Below the pieces are notes generated by a model that saw only the letters and a list, made by a program, of their open reading frames with translations, searched no databases and was not told the origin of the DNA. The position numbers were made by a program, and so were the translations under genes. DNA of 13,826 nt from contig PQAI01000041.1 in the NCBI GenBank assembly GCA_003105245.1, positions 1,501-15,326 of the forward strand, given 5' to 3'. Positions 1 through 9,246 of this stretch are shown here, piece by piece. How positions within the stretch are numbered: position 1 is the first letter of the stretch; the number at the start of each line of letters is the position of its first letter. Source of the stretch: Betaproteobacteria bacterium (lineage in GTDB: Bacteria; Pseudomonadota; Gammaproteobacteria; Burkholderiales; Usitatibacteraceae).

Positions 1-804
1 CTGCTCACGCACGAGGACCTCGGCGACCGCCGCCGCTACCTCAACGCGAGGACGACGCTCAAGACCCTGGTGTCGCTGGGCGTGGTCCCCATCATCAACG
101 AGAACGACACGGTGGTCGTCGACGAGATCCGCTTCGGCGACAACGACACGCTCGCCTCGCTCGTGACCAACCTCATCGAGGCCGACGCGCTCGCGATCCT
201 CACCGACCAGAAGGGCCTGTACTCGGCCGACCCGCGCAAGGATCCTTCCGCCACCCTCGTGGCGCGCGCAACGGCGGGCGATCCCGCGCTGGAGGCCATG
301 GCCGGCGGCGCCGGCTCCGAGATCGGCAGCGGCGGCATGATCACGAAGGTCCTCGCGGCCCGGCGCGCGGCGCGCAGCGGCGCGCACACCGTCATCGCGT
401 GGGGCCGCGAGCCGGAATTGCTGACGCGCCTGTTCGCGGGCGAGGCCGTCGGCTCGCTCCTCGTGGCGGCCACCCCGCCCGTGGCGGCGCGCAAGCAGTG
501 GCTGGCCGACCACCTCAAGCCCGCCGGCCGCATCCGCCTCGACCCGGGCGCCGTGAAGGCGCTCACCGCCGACGGCAAGAGCCTGCTCGCCATCGGGGCA
601 ACGGCCGTCGACGGCGAGTTCGAGCGCGGCGACGTGGTGAGCGTGCTCTCCCCCGACGGCCGCGAGATCGCGCGCGGCCTCGTGAACTACGGCTCCGCCG
701 AGACGCGGCGCATCCTGCGCAAGCCCACCAGCGAGATCGAGCCCACCCTGGGCTACATCGCCGAGCCCGAGCTCATCCACCGCGACAACCTGATCGTCCT
801 TTAG
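1..804 (+). CDS. proB: Glutamate 5-kinase, 3' part (5' end outside window)
   Basis: Glutamate 5-kinase phosphorylates L-glutamate with ATP, the first and normally feedback-controlled step of proline synthesis in the cytoplasm. The frame is open from base 1, so the gene enters from the left; 267 residues are visible of about 370 usual for the family, so roughly the first 100 are missing. Visible kinase-domain motifs are [29 protein letters not shown] and the GSGGMITK loop (consensus GTGGMxTK). From about visible residue 175 the sequence matches the C-terminal PUA domain found in longer bacterial ProB proteins ([31 protein letters not shown], ending HRDNLIVL). The stop TAG at 802-804 lies inside a strong hairpin. 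ProA is not in this window. The identification is firm; the start cannot be seen. Confidence 0.97.
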   Translation: MLTHEDLGDRRRYLNARTTLKTLVSLGVVPIINENDTVVVDEIRFGDNDTLASLVTNLIEADALAILTDQKGLYSADPRKDPSATLVARATAGDPALEAMAGGAGSEIGSGGMITKVLAARRAARSGAHTVIAWGREPELLTRLFAGEAVGSLLVAATPPVAARKQWLADHLKPAGRIRLDPGAVKALTADGKSLLAIGATAVDGEFERGDVVSVLSPDGREIARGLVNYGSAETRRILRKPTSEIEPTLGYIAEPELIHRDNLIVL

Positions 805-817
805 GGCGATCAGATTG
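786..817 (+). terminator. Hairpin enclosing the proB stop codon
   Basis: CTGATCGTCC at 790-799 pairs with GGGCGATCAG at 804-813 around a TTTA loop, giving a 10-bp stem with one G-U pair. Beyond a single C/A mismatch, CAA (786-788) pairs with TTG (815-817). The TAG stop occupies the end of the loop and the first stem base. No run of T follows, so this is not a standard intrinsic terminator. It could protect the proB mRNA 3' end, attenuate read-through into the next gene, or affect termination of translation. The structure is seen directly; the role is inferred. Confidence 0.45.
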
Positions 818-846
818 CGGTGGAGGCCAACCTGCCGGGCCCCGGC

Positions 847-852
847 TATACT
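847..852 (+). promoter_or_regulatory. Candidate -10 box (TATACT) for the Yip1-family gene
   Basis: TATACT lies 33 bases before the GTG start at 885 and differs from TATAAT at one position. I see no good -35 hexamer at 16-18 bases upstream, so support rests on the -10 match and its location between the proB hairpin and the next gene. Confidence 0.35.
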
Positions 853-872
853 CCCGGCACAACAAACGCCCT

Positions 873-879
873 AGGGAGG
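873..879 (+). promoter_or_regulatory. Ribosome binding site deciding the GTG start at 885
   Basis: AGGGAGG ends 5 bases before GTG 885. It is the only strong Shine-Dalgarno match in the gap after proB and fixes the start of the Yip1-family protein, although the frame is open far upstream. Confidence 0.75.
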
Positions 880-884
880 CTGCC

Positions 885-1466
885 GTGGACATCGTGGATC
901 GCGCGAAGAACCTCATCCTCACGCCTGCCGCCGAGTGGGACAAGATCGCCGGCGAGACGCACACCGTGCAGGGGCTCTACACCGGCTGGATCATGATCCT
1001 CGCCGCCATCCCCGCCATCGCCGCCTTCGTCGGCTTCTCGATCGTGGGCACGGGCGCCTTCGGCTTCTCCTACCGCGTGCCGGTGATGTCGGGCATCGCG
1101 CACGCGATCACCTCCTACCTGCTGTCGCTCGCGATGGTCTACGTCTTCGCGCTCGTGATCGACGCGCTCTCGCCCACCTTCGGCGGCCAGAAGGACTTCG
1201 CGCAGGCCTTCAAGGTGGCCGCCTTCGCGCCGGTGGCCTCCTGGCTCGCGGGCGCGTTCTCGATCCTGCCGGCGCTCTCGATCCTGGGCCTGCTCGGCCT
1301 CTACAGCCTGTACCTGCTCTACCTGGGCCTGCCGCGCCTGATGAAGACGCCGCAGGAGAAGGCGCTGCCCTACACGGTGGTGGTGATCCTGGTCGGGATC
1401 GTGCTGTCGGCGATCGTGGCCACGCTCTCGGCCTTCACGATGCCGGGGCGCCCGGGCGGGTTCTGA
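885..1466 (+). CDS. Yip1-family inner-membrane protein
   Basis: The product is 193 residues from a GTG start chosen for the AGGGAGG site 5 bases upstream. The N-terminus (VDRAKNLILTPAAEWDKIAGE) is the characteristic soluble lead-in of bacterial Yip1/YIP1-domain proteins, followed by multiple hydrophobic segments: about residues 33-57, 67-93, 110-133 and on through two further stretches to near residue 185. The middle motif with FGGQKDFAQAFKVAAFAPVASW fits the same family. It should be a polytopic inner-membrane protein; its biochemical role in bacteria is not known and I assign none. It follows proB by 80 bases with its own candidate -10, and converges on rppH with an 18-base gap. Confidence is good for family and start, none for function. 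Confidence 0.82.
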   Translation: MDIVDRAKNLILTPAAEWDKIAGETHTVQGLYTGWIMILAAIPAIAAFVGFSIVGTGAFGFSYRVPVMSGIAHAITSYLLSLAMVYVFALVIDALSPTFGGQKDFAQAFKVAAFAPVASWLAGAFSILPALSILGLLGLYSLYLLYLGLPRLMKTPQEKALPYTVVVILVGIVLSAIVATLSAFTMPGRPGGF

Positions 1467-1484
1467 CCGCCCCTCGCGATCGCG

Positions 1485-2039
1485 TCAGTCGGAAAGGCCC
1501 GCCGCCGGCCGGGGACGCGGGCGGCGGCGCCTGCCGTAGGGCGACAGGCCCACGGGCCGGCGCTGCTTCACGTCCAGGAAGAGGGAGAGCTGCTCCAGCG
1601 CCATGCGGTAGACGTCGCGCTTGAAGTCGATGACCGTCTCCAGCGGCACCCAGTAGTCGTGCCAGCGCCAGGCGTCGAACTCGGGATGCCCGCTCGCGCG
1701 CAGCGAAACGTCCGACTCGCGGCCGACGAGCCGCAGCAGGAACCAGATCTGCTTCTGGCCCTTGTAGGTGCCGCGCCACTCGCGCTTCACCCAGTGGCTG
1801 GGCACGTGGTAATGCAGCCAGTCGCGAGTCCGGCCGAGGATCTCCACGTGCTCGGGCTTGAGGCCCGTTTCCTCCTCGAGCTCGCGGTACATCGCTTGCT
1901 CGGGGGACTCCCCCGGCTTGATGCCGCCCTGGGGGAACTGCCAGGCGTGCTCCTTGATCCGCTTGCCCCAGAAGACCTGGTTCTTGTGGTTGACGAGCAC
2001 GATGGCGACGTTCGGGCGGAATCCGTCCCGATCGATCAT
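1485..2039 (-). CDS. rppH: RNA pyrophosphohydrolase (Nudix)
   Basis: RppH removes pyrophosphate from the 5' triphosphate (or diphosphate) end of mRNAs, exposing a monophosphate that stimulates RNase E decay. The 184-residue product (E. coli about 176) begins [15 protein letters not shown], a hallmark RppH N-terminus. A complete Nudix box runs from G38 to L60, with REL at 52-54 and the metal-binding glutamates E56 and E57; E53 corresponds to the essential E. coli residue. WQFPQGGI precedes the box. The C-terminus ends in an arginine-rich tail ([12 protein letters not shown]). I chose ATG 2039; an in-frame ATG at 2051 would add four residues but has a poorer upstream site and lies outside the conserved start. 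The gene is divergent from proS across 162 bases. The open frame continuing upstream of 2051, antisense to proS, is not coding. Confidence 0.96.
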   Translation of the reverse strand: MIDRDGFRPNVAIVLVNHKNQVFWGKRIKEHAWQFPQGGIKPGESPEQAMYRELEEETGLKPEHVEILGRTRDWLHYHVPSHWVKREWRGTYKGQKQIWFLLRLVGRESDVSLRASGHPEFDAWRWHDYWVPLETVIDFKRDVYRMALEQLSLFLDVKQRRPVGLSPYGRRRRPRPRPAAGLSD

Positions 2040-2126
2040 GGCAGTCACCATCCGATTCGTTGAGTTGCGGCCATTTTTCCACAGTTTGCGAGTGCCCGCC
2101 AGCACCGGGCAGGCCCGGGTCCGGTG

Positions 2127-2132
2127 TAGAAT
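2127..2132 (+). promoter_or_regulatory. Candidate -10 box (TAGAAT) for proS
   Basis: TAGAAT, preceded directly by TG, lies in the rppH-proS divergent gap and would give a leader of about 60 bases. No convincing -35 is visible at the usual spacing. A promoter for rppH must also lie in this gap, but I could not pick one out. Confidence 0.35.
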
Positions 2133-2192
2133 GCGCTCTCGCAAGCCGATGATTTGATTCCAAAAACAGTCCGTTCGACCCCGTCCCACCCC

Positions 2193-2198
2193 GGAGAG
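2193..2198 (+). promoter_or_regulatory. Ribosome binding site for proS
   Basis: GGAGAG sits just upstream of ATG 2202, with GGAG 5 bases before the start. It fixes the start at MRASQFF and rules out an in-frame upstream start at 2154, which would add 16 residues with no resemblance to ProS. Confidence 0.7.
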
Positions 2199-2201
2199 TT
2201 C

Positions 2202-3917
2202 ATGCGCGCCAGCCAGTTCTTCCTCGCCACCCTCAAGGAAGCCCCCCAGGAGGCCGAGCTTCCCAGCCACAAGCTCATGCTGCGGGGGGGCCTCATCCGC
2301 AAGCTCGGCAGCGGGCTCTATTCCTGGCTGCCCATGGGCATGCGGGTGCTGCACAAGGTGGAGCGCATCGTGCGCGAGGAGATGGACCGCGCGGGCGCCC
2401 TGGAGGTGATCATGCCGCCCGTGCAGCCGGCCGAGCTGTGGCAGGAGACGGGGCGCTGGGATCTCTACGGGCCGATGATGCTGCGCATCAAGGACCGCGC
2501 CGAGCGCGAGTTCTGCTACGCGCCCACGGCCGAGGAGGTGATCACCGACATCGCGAGGAAGGAGCTGAGGAGCTACCGCCAGCTGCCGGTGAACTTCTAC
2601 CAGATCCAGACCAAGTTCCGCGACGAGATCCGCCCGCGCTTCGGGGTTCTGCGCGCGCGCGAGTTCTCGATGAAGGACGCCTACTCCTTCGACGCCGACG
2701 AGGCGGGGATGCTCCGGTCGTACCAGAAGATGTTCGACGCCTACGTGCGCATCTTCACGCGCCTGGGCCTCAAGTTCCGTCCCGTGGCGGCCGACACCGG
2801 CGAGATCGGCGGCCTCGCCTCGCACGAGTTCCAGGTGCTGGCCGACTCCGGCGAGGACCAGATCGCGTACTCGGACGCCTCCGGCTACGCCGCCAACATC
2901 GAGCAGGCCGAGGCGATCGCGCCGGCCTCCCCGCGCGCCGCGCCCACCGAGCCCATGCGCAAGAACCCGACGCCGGGCACCTCCACCTGCGAGGGCGTGG
3001 CGAAGCTGTGGAACGAGCCGCTCTCGCGCACGGTGAAGGCGATCCTCCTCTACGCCAACCACCGCGTGCACATGCTGCTCATCCGCGGCGACCACACGCT
3101 CAACGAGGTGAAGACCGGCAAGGTGCACGGGCTCAAGGGCTGGCGATGGGCGAGCGACGAGGAGATCCTCGCCGCGGCCGACGGGCCCGCGGGCTACCTC
3201 GGCCCCGTGGGGCTGGACCGCTCGAAGATCACCGTCGTCGCCGACCGCACGGTGGCCGCGATGTCCGACTTCATCTGCGGCGCCAACGAGAAGGACTTCC
3301 ACATCCGCGGCGTGAACTGGGGCCGCGACTGCCCCGAGCCCGACATCGTGGCCGACATCCGCAACGTGATCCCCGGCGACCCCTCCCCGGACGGCAAGGG
3401 CACGCTCGCGATCGTGCGAGGCATCGAGGTCGGGCACGTGTTCGCGCTCGGCCGGCGCTACTCCGAGGCGATGGGCGCCACCTTCACCGCCGAGGACGGC
3501 ACCGCGAAGCCCTTCGAGATGGGCTGCTACGGCATCGGCGTCACCCGCATCGTGGGCGCGGCCATCGAGCAGAACCACGACGACAAGGGGATCATCTGGC
3601 CCGACCCCATGGCGCCGTTCACGGTGGCGGTGATCCCGATGGGCGCGAACAAGAGCGAGGCGGTGAAGGAAGCCGCGGAGAAGCTCTACGCCGAGCTCCT
3701 CGCGGCGGGCATCGAGGCCTTCATCGACGACCGGGGCGAGCGCCCCGGCGTGATGCTCGCCGACCAGGAACTCGTCGGCATCCCGCACCGCGTGGTGATC
3801 GGCGAGCGCGGCCTCAAGGAAGGCGTGGTCGAGTACCAGCACCGCCGCGACGCCGAGGCCACCAAGGTGCCGCTCGCGCAGGCCGCCGCCTTCGTGAAGG
3901 AGCGCCTCGCCCGATGA
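2202..3917 (+). CDS. proS: Prolyl-tRNA synthetase, bacterial type with editing domain
   Basis: ProS charges tRNA-Pro with proline in the cytoplasm. The 571-residue product is almost the same length as E. coli ProS (572). The class II core shows motif 2 ([24 protein letters not shown], about residues 139-162) and motif 3 ([20 protein letters not shown]). Between them, about residues 225-405, lies the insertion (INS/YbaK-like) domain that hydrolyses misacylated Ala-tRNA-Pro; the lysine in SRTVKAILL is K279, the same number as the key editing lysine of E. coli. The C-terminal part, from about residue 470, is the anticodon-binding domain ([27 protein letters not shown]). The stop overlaps the start of the lytic transglycosylase gene. 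All expected parts are present and the call is firm. Confidence 0.98.
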   Translation: MRASQFFLATLKEAPQEAELPSHKLMLRGGLIRKLGSGLYSWLPMGMRVLHKVERIVREEMDRAGALEVIMPPVQPAELWQETGRWDLYGPMMLRIKDRAEREFCYAPTAEEVITDIARKELRSYRQLPVNFYQIQTKFRDEIRPRFGVLRAREFSMKDAYSFDADEAGMLRSYQKMFDAYVRIFTRLGLKFRPVAADTGEIGGLASHEFQVLADSGEDQIAYSDASGYAANIEQAEAIAPASPRAAPTEPMRKNPTPGTSTCEGVAKLWNEPLSRTVKAILLYANHRVHMLLIRGDHTLNEVKTGKVHGLKGWRWASDEEILAAADGPAGYLGPVGLDRSKITVVADRTVAAMSDFICGANEKDFHIRGVNWGRDCPEPDIVADIRNVIPGDPSPDGKGTLAIVRGIEVGHVFALGRRYSEAMGATFTAEDGTAKPFEMGCYGIGVTRIVGAAIEQNHDDKGIIWPDPMAPFTVAVIPMGANKSEAVKEAAEKLYAELLAAGIEAFIDDRGERPGVMLADQELVGIPHRVVIGERGLKEGVVEYQHRRDAEATKVPLAQAAAFVKERLAR

Positions 3918-4513
3918 CCGCGGCGCCGGCGCGCTGGCTCGGCCTCGCGCTGGCGGCGCTGGCGGGGCACCTCCCCGCCACCGCGCTCGCGGGCGCGCAG
4001 CAGTACGAGGAGTTGTCGGCCTCGGTGCGCGCGTCGCTGGCGAAATCCGTCACCGACCGCCAGTTCGCGCGCCTGCGGGACCCGGAATCGATCGCCTGGG
4101 TGCGCGCGCACCACGAGCGCGTGCAGGAGCGCGTTCGCGACGACCGGCTCGCCCACGAACTCCTCGAGATGATCCGCTACGAGGCGCTGCGCGCCGGGCT
4201 CGACCCGCGGCTGGTGCTCGCGGTGATCGACGTGGAGAGCGGCTTCCGCAAGTACGCCGTCTCGCCGGCCGGCGCGCGCGGCTACATGCAGGTGATGCCC
4301 TTCTGGGTGCGCGAGATCGGGATGCCGGGGCAGAACCTCTTCCACGCGCGCACCAACCTGCGCTACGGCTGCGTCATCCTGCGCCACTACCTCCAGGTCG
4401 AGGACGGCAACCTCTTCAACGCGCTCGGCCGCTACAACGGCAGCCTCGGCCGCCCCGAGTATCCCGAGCGCGTGCTGCGCGCGATGCGCAGCCGTTGGTC
4501 GGCGGGCGCCTAG
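3914..4513 (+). CDS. Secreted lytic transglycosylase (SLT/MltC-like domain)
   Basis: The enzyme would cleave the MurNAc-GlcNAc bond of peptidoglycan to give 1,6-anhydro ends, acting in the periplasm. The 199-residue product has a signal peptide (hydrophobic core [10 protein letters not shown], likely cleavage after ATALA near residue 26) with no lipobox cysteine. The SLT domain starts near residue 80: [17 protein letters not shown] carries the catalytic glutamate E108, followed by [13 protein letters not shown] (the GAxGLMQ-like motif), [12 protein letters not shown] and [10 protein letters not shown]. The start ATG overlaps the proS stop (ATGA, 3914-3917), with AAGGAG 11 bases upstream inside proS, suggesting translational coupling. 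Its TAG stop shares CTAG with the stop of the opposing thioredoxin gene. The family is clear; the exact physiological target is not. Confidence 0.92.
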   Translation: MTAAPARWLGLALAALAGHLPATALAGAQQYEELSASVRASLAKSVTDRQFARLRDPESIAWVRAHHERVQERVRDDRLAHELLEMIRYEALRAGLDPRLVLAVIDVESGFRKYAVSPAGARGYMQVMPFWVREIGMPGQNLFHARTNLRYGCVILRHYLQVEDGNLFNALGRYNGSLGRPEYPERVLRAMRSRWSAGA

Positions 4514-5007
4514 CCCTTCGGCGCGCCGGCGGAGGCGATGGCATCCTCGAGCGACTTGCGGGTCACGGTGCCCGTGCGCTCCCAGGCGCGCTTGCCCGAG
4601 GGGTCGTAGATCACCGTCGTGGGCAGGCCCTTCACCTTCCCGAAGACCTTCTCGGTGTCGTCGTCCTCGAGCACGAGCGGGTAGGCGTGGCCGAACTTCT
4701 TCGCGAACTGCTTCGTCTTCGCCTCGTCCTCCACGTCGAGCGCGATGCCCAGCACCACCGCCCGCCCGGGCGCGTTGGCGGCGCTGAAGGCGGCGATCTC
4801 GGGGATCTCCTTGATGCACGGCGTGCACCATGTGGCCCAGAAGTTCACCACCACCCACTTGCCGCGATAGTCGGCCAGGCGATGGCGCTTGCCGTCGGTA
4901 TCGGTCACGTCGAAGGCGGCCGCGGACTGCGCCAGGCCGGCCAGCAGGACGAGGATCGCCCCGCGACGGGCCATCTCGATAACAAATGCTTTCGTTTTCA
5001 AAAACAT
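4510..5007 (-). CDS. TlpA/ResA-like periplasmic thioredoxin
   Basis: The 165-residue product has an N-terminal export signal (hydrophobic stretch GAILVLLAGLAQSAAA, likely cut near residue 31) and a single thioredoxin-like domain. WATWCTPC places the redox cysteines at C61 and C64, and GLPTTVIYD contains the expected cis-proline (P129). Such proteins usually reduce disulfides in periplasmic partners, for example apocytochrome c, or act as thiol-disulfide oxidoreductases; the partner here is unknown. Two starts are possible: ATG 5007, used here, or ATG 4974, which begins MARRGAILVL and gives a more typical signal peptide. Neither has a strong ribosome binding site. The gene is divergent from the PilZ-like gene and convergent with the lytic transglycosylase, with the two stops overlapping in CTAG. 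No cytochrome maturation genes are nearby. Confidence 0.9.
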   Translation of the reverse strand: MFLKTKAFVIEMARRGAILVLLAGLAQSAAAFDVTDTDGKRHRLADYRGKWVVVNFWATWCTPCIKEIPEIAAFSAANAPGRAVVLGIALDVEDEAKTKQFAKKFGHAYPLVLEDDDTEKVFGKVKGLPTTVIYDPSGKRAWERTGTVTRKSLEDAIASAGAPKG

Positions 5008-5033
5008 CGCGCTCGTCTATTCTGGGATTCGCA

Positions 5034-5051
5034 CCCGCTCGGGAAGGCGGG
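5034..5051. other. GC-rich hairpin in the divergent gap 5008-5091
   Basis: CCCGC (5034-5038) can pair with GCGGG (5047-5051) around an 8-base loop. It would lie in the leader or promoter region of the TlpA-like gene. The gap must hold promoters for both divergent genes, but I see no pair of -35/-10 boxes at good spacing; TTGAAA at 5067-5072 lacks a matching -10. The hairpin may be chance in such GC-rich DNA. Confidence 0.2.
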
Positions 5052-5091
5052 GCTCCCGTTAAGCCATTGAAAATCAAAGATTAGCACAGCA

Positions 5092-6675
5092 GTGGCCCTC
5101 GACCTTCGCGTCCCCGCCGAACGCCTCGCGCCTCCCAAGGAGGTCGACCTTCGCCCGAAGCAGGCCAAGGCGTGGGTGGAATCGCTGCCGCTCGCGCAGA
5201 GCGCCGAGGCCGGGCGCAAGATCCTCGCGAACCTCGCCGCGATCAACCGCGCCAAGGTGGAGTTCGACGACCGGCTGCAGATCTGCGAGGCCTACCGACC
5301 CGTGGCGCTGGTCGTCTTCGACGAGCTGGACGCCGTCTACGGCAAGTCGCTCCTGCCGCTGCCGCCCAAGGCGCGCGAGGCCCTGGCGCTCGCGCGCGAG
5401 CTCGCAACCGAGTTCGGATACGCCTACAAGACGCTGCTCCTGGAGAAGACCGGCAAGCTCCTCGCGTTCGGCGCGAAGAAGCAGATGCCGTTCGTCGCCT
5501 ACCGGGCCATGGAAAGCCTGATGCAGCTGCTGCGCGCGAGCTACCGCTCCTACACGCCGATCCCGTCGGGATCCTGGCGCGAGATCCACCATCTCTACCT
5601 GCACGCCGAGAAGGAGGGGTTCGTCGCCGAGCCCGCCGACCCGGAGACCAAGTCGACGATCGCCGACCTGTATTCCGAGGCGCTGCTCGTGTCGCTGACC
5701 GACCCCTACCGCCTCGTCCCGGGCGACCTCGACCGCATCCAGCAGGTGGTGCGCGGGCAGCGCGGCGCCTACACGCTGGGCCAGGCCCGGCCGCAGACGC
5801 GACCCGGCGCGCACTTCCTCGTGCCCTGCGACCAGGACAAGCCCCCGAAGCCGCTCCTGTCGGCCAACGACGATCCGGGCGGGCCCAACTGGCGGCTGCT
5901 CGACGCGAACCCGGTGGTCGAGCGCCTGCGCGCGCGCCGCCAGGCCGTCGAGACGGGCAACGTGTCCGCGACGACCAGCAAGGCCACGGGCCCGGAGATG
6001 CTCGCGCTCCTGGGCAAGCTCATCGTCCTGTGGGGCGACCCGCCCAAGCGCAGCTCGCGGCGCGACCCCATGGAGGCCACGGTGGCGATCTGCTCCGGCA
6101 TGCGCGCCATCACCCACTTCGTGTCGATCGAGCCGAAGATCAGCCCGGACATGGAGAAGGAAGCCATCGAGAGCGCGGCCACCATCCCGCTCGTGTTCGT
6201 CCCCGACGACGAGGTCTCGAAGAGCATGGGCGCCGCCGAGTGGGACGTGGTGAACCAGAGCGCCGGCGGCCTCAAGGTCCGCCGCGCCGGCGCGAGCCTC
6301 GTCCAGGCCATCACGGTGGGCGAGGTGCTCGGCGTCAAGTTCATGGGCAACGCCCGCTGGACGGTGGGCGTGGTGCGCTGGCTCACCGTGCTCGACGAGG
6401 GCGGCATGGAGTTCGGCATCCAGTTCCTCGCTCCGGCGGCGCGCTGCGTCGCGGTGCAGCCCACGATCAGCGCGAACGCGCAGGTGCGCCCGGGGCTGCT
6501 GCTGTCGGAGAGCGGCGACTTCGAGTCGCCCGACACCCTGCTCGCCGGCACCGGCACCTACAGCGACCTGCGCGAGTTCGAGATCGAGGACGAGGGCTTC
6601 GTCACGCGCGTGCGCGCCACCAGCCTCATCGAGCGCACGGGGCGCTTCGACCTCTTCCACATCGCCGAATCCTGA
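5092..6675 (+). CDS. Uncharacterised protein with divergent PilZ-like C-terminal half
   Basis: I do not recognise a named gene. The 527-residue product has no signal peptide or clear membrane segment and looks cytoplasmic. The N-terminal half (about 1-260) is mostly helical and Leu/Ala-rich (LPLAQSAEAGRKILANLAAINRAK, LPLPPKAREALALARELATEFGYAYK) and resembles an all-helical family I recall only from betaproteobacterial hypothetical proteins. The C-terminal part has an RxxxR motif (R320-R324) and NxSxxG (N388, S390, G393), the two signatures of cyclic-di-GMP-binding PilZ domains, then VGVVRWL and EFGIQFL strands typical of PilZ barrels. The gap between motifs is about 64 residues, longer than usual. 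The start is GTG 5092 without a good ribosome site; an in-frame stop at 5068-5070 limits upstream choices to ATT 5080. Its stop abuts that of yihY. The CDS is near certain; PilZ binding is inference. Confidence 0.85.
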   Translation: MALDLRVPAERLAPPKEVDLRPKQAKAWVESLPLAQSAEAGRKILANLAAINRAKVEFDDRLQICEAYRPVALVVFDELDAVYGKSLLPLPPKAREALALARELATEFGYAYKTLLLEKTGKLLAFGAKKQMPFVAYRAMESLMQLLRASYRSYTPIPSGSWREIHHLYLHAEKEGFVAEPADPETKSTIADLYSEALLVSLTDPYRLVPGDLDRIQQVVRGQRGAYTLGQARPQTRPGAHFLVPCDQDKPPKPLLSANDDPGGPNWRLLDANPVVERLRARRQAVETGNVSATTSKATGPEMLALLGKLIVLWGDPPKRSSRRDPMEATVAICSGMRAITHFVSIEPKISPDMEKEAIESAATIPLVFVPDDEVSKSMGAAEWDVVNQSAGGLKVRRAGASLVQAITVGEVLGVKFMGNARWTVGVVRWLTVLDEGGMEFGIQFLAPAARCVAVQPTISANAQVRPGLLLSESGDFESPDTLLAGTGTYSDLREFEIEDEGFVTRVRATSLIERTGRFDLFHIAES

Positions 6676-8761
<2,086 letters not shown>

Positions 8762-8765
<4 letters not shown>

Positions 8766-9208
8766 CCCACGGAGCGCGCCCGGTCGGCCATCGCGGCGAG
8801 GAAGACCTCGCGCAGGAAGGCGAGCAGGCACACGGTGAGGGCCGCGATCGCGAGCACGAACATCCCGGCCACGGGCTTGGACAGGTCCACCGCGACCAGG
8901 GCCCCGATGAAGGCCGTGCCGATGAGCAGGCACACGAGCAGGGCCGAGAGCACGGCGAAGGCCATGGCCCAGAAGACGAGCTTGATGCGCCTGGCGAGCG
9001 AGCCGAGCTCGCGCTCCATCGAGGCGAGCGTCTCGCCCTCGAAGGCCGGCAGGAGCTCCTCGAGCTTGCGCCGGCGGTCCACGGCGCGCCCCAGCCGCCC
9101 CATGAGGGCGTTGATGATGGCGCCGATGGCGGTGAGGAGGAAGACGGGGGCGACGGCGAGCTGGATGGCTCGCGTCATGTCGAAGACGTGCGAATCGAGG
9201 ACGGGCAT
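8762..9208 (-). CDS. DUF2721 inner-membrane protein
   Basis: The 148-residue product fits DUF2721. An N-terminal amphipathic or hydrophobic segment (IQLAVAPVFLLTAIGAIINALMGRLGRAVDRRRKL, about 14-48) carries the family's APVFLL and RLxRxxDR pattern. Then come a charged linker and two membrane spans at about 74-97 and 103-132. No function is established. The start is ATG 9208; a second ATG at 9178 would remove ten residues. A well-formed promoter puts the predicted transcription start exactly on this ATG, and there is no ribosome site, so the mRNA is probably leaderless. It lies 38 bases after dedA on the same strand and may also be read as the last gene of the yajC-secDF-dedA run. Its stop overlaps that of DUF2069. 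Confidence 0.85.
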
Positions 9209-9214
9209 CGGGGC

Positions 9215-9244
9215 AATCTAGGCGCGCGGGCGCGCGGACGTCAA
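9215..9244 (-). promoter_or_regulatory. Sigma-70-type promoter for the DUF2721 gene
   Basis: On the minus strand TTGACG (9244-9239) is followed after 18 bases by TAGATT (9220-9215). Each box differs from consensus by one or two bases. The expected start of transcription, 7 bases after the -10, falls on 9208, the A of the ATG. This is the best -35/-10 pair in the window. Confidence 0.6.
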
Positions 9245-9246
9245 GG

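Noticed and set aside
1463..1488. Inverted repeat CTGAC/GTCAG containing CGCGATCGCG between the Yip1-family gene and rppH
   Set aside because: The arms are 5 bp around a long gap and the inner palindrome is the kind common in such GC-rich DNA; there is no T run. Not enough to call a terminator.
2052..3842. Long open frame on the minus strand continuing upstream of rppH through most of proS
   Set aside because: It is antisense to a complete proS, is rich in Arg/His/Ala/Val as expected for GC-rich shadow frames, and resembles no protein; only the final 184 residues are RppH.
5020..5060. tRNA-like T-arm on the minus strand (GGGTGCGAATCCC)
   Set aside because: The stem has only three pairs, the T-loop lacks the TTC start, and no matching acceptor or anticodon arms occur within tRNA length. 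Chance resemblance in the TlpA leader region.
5074..6660. 528-codon open frame on the minus strand opposite the PilZ-like gene
   Set aside because: The plus frame has coherent motifs and hydrophobic pattern; the minus frame is Arg/His/Gly/Val-rich without recognisable motifs. I kept the plus-strand gene.
9221..9236. Alternating GCGCG tract between dedA and the DUF2721 gene
   Set aside because: It is simply the GC-rich spacer between the -35 and -10 boxes; no repeat unit or protein site can be supported.
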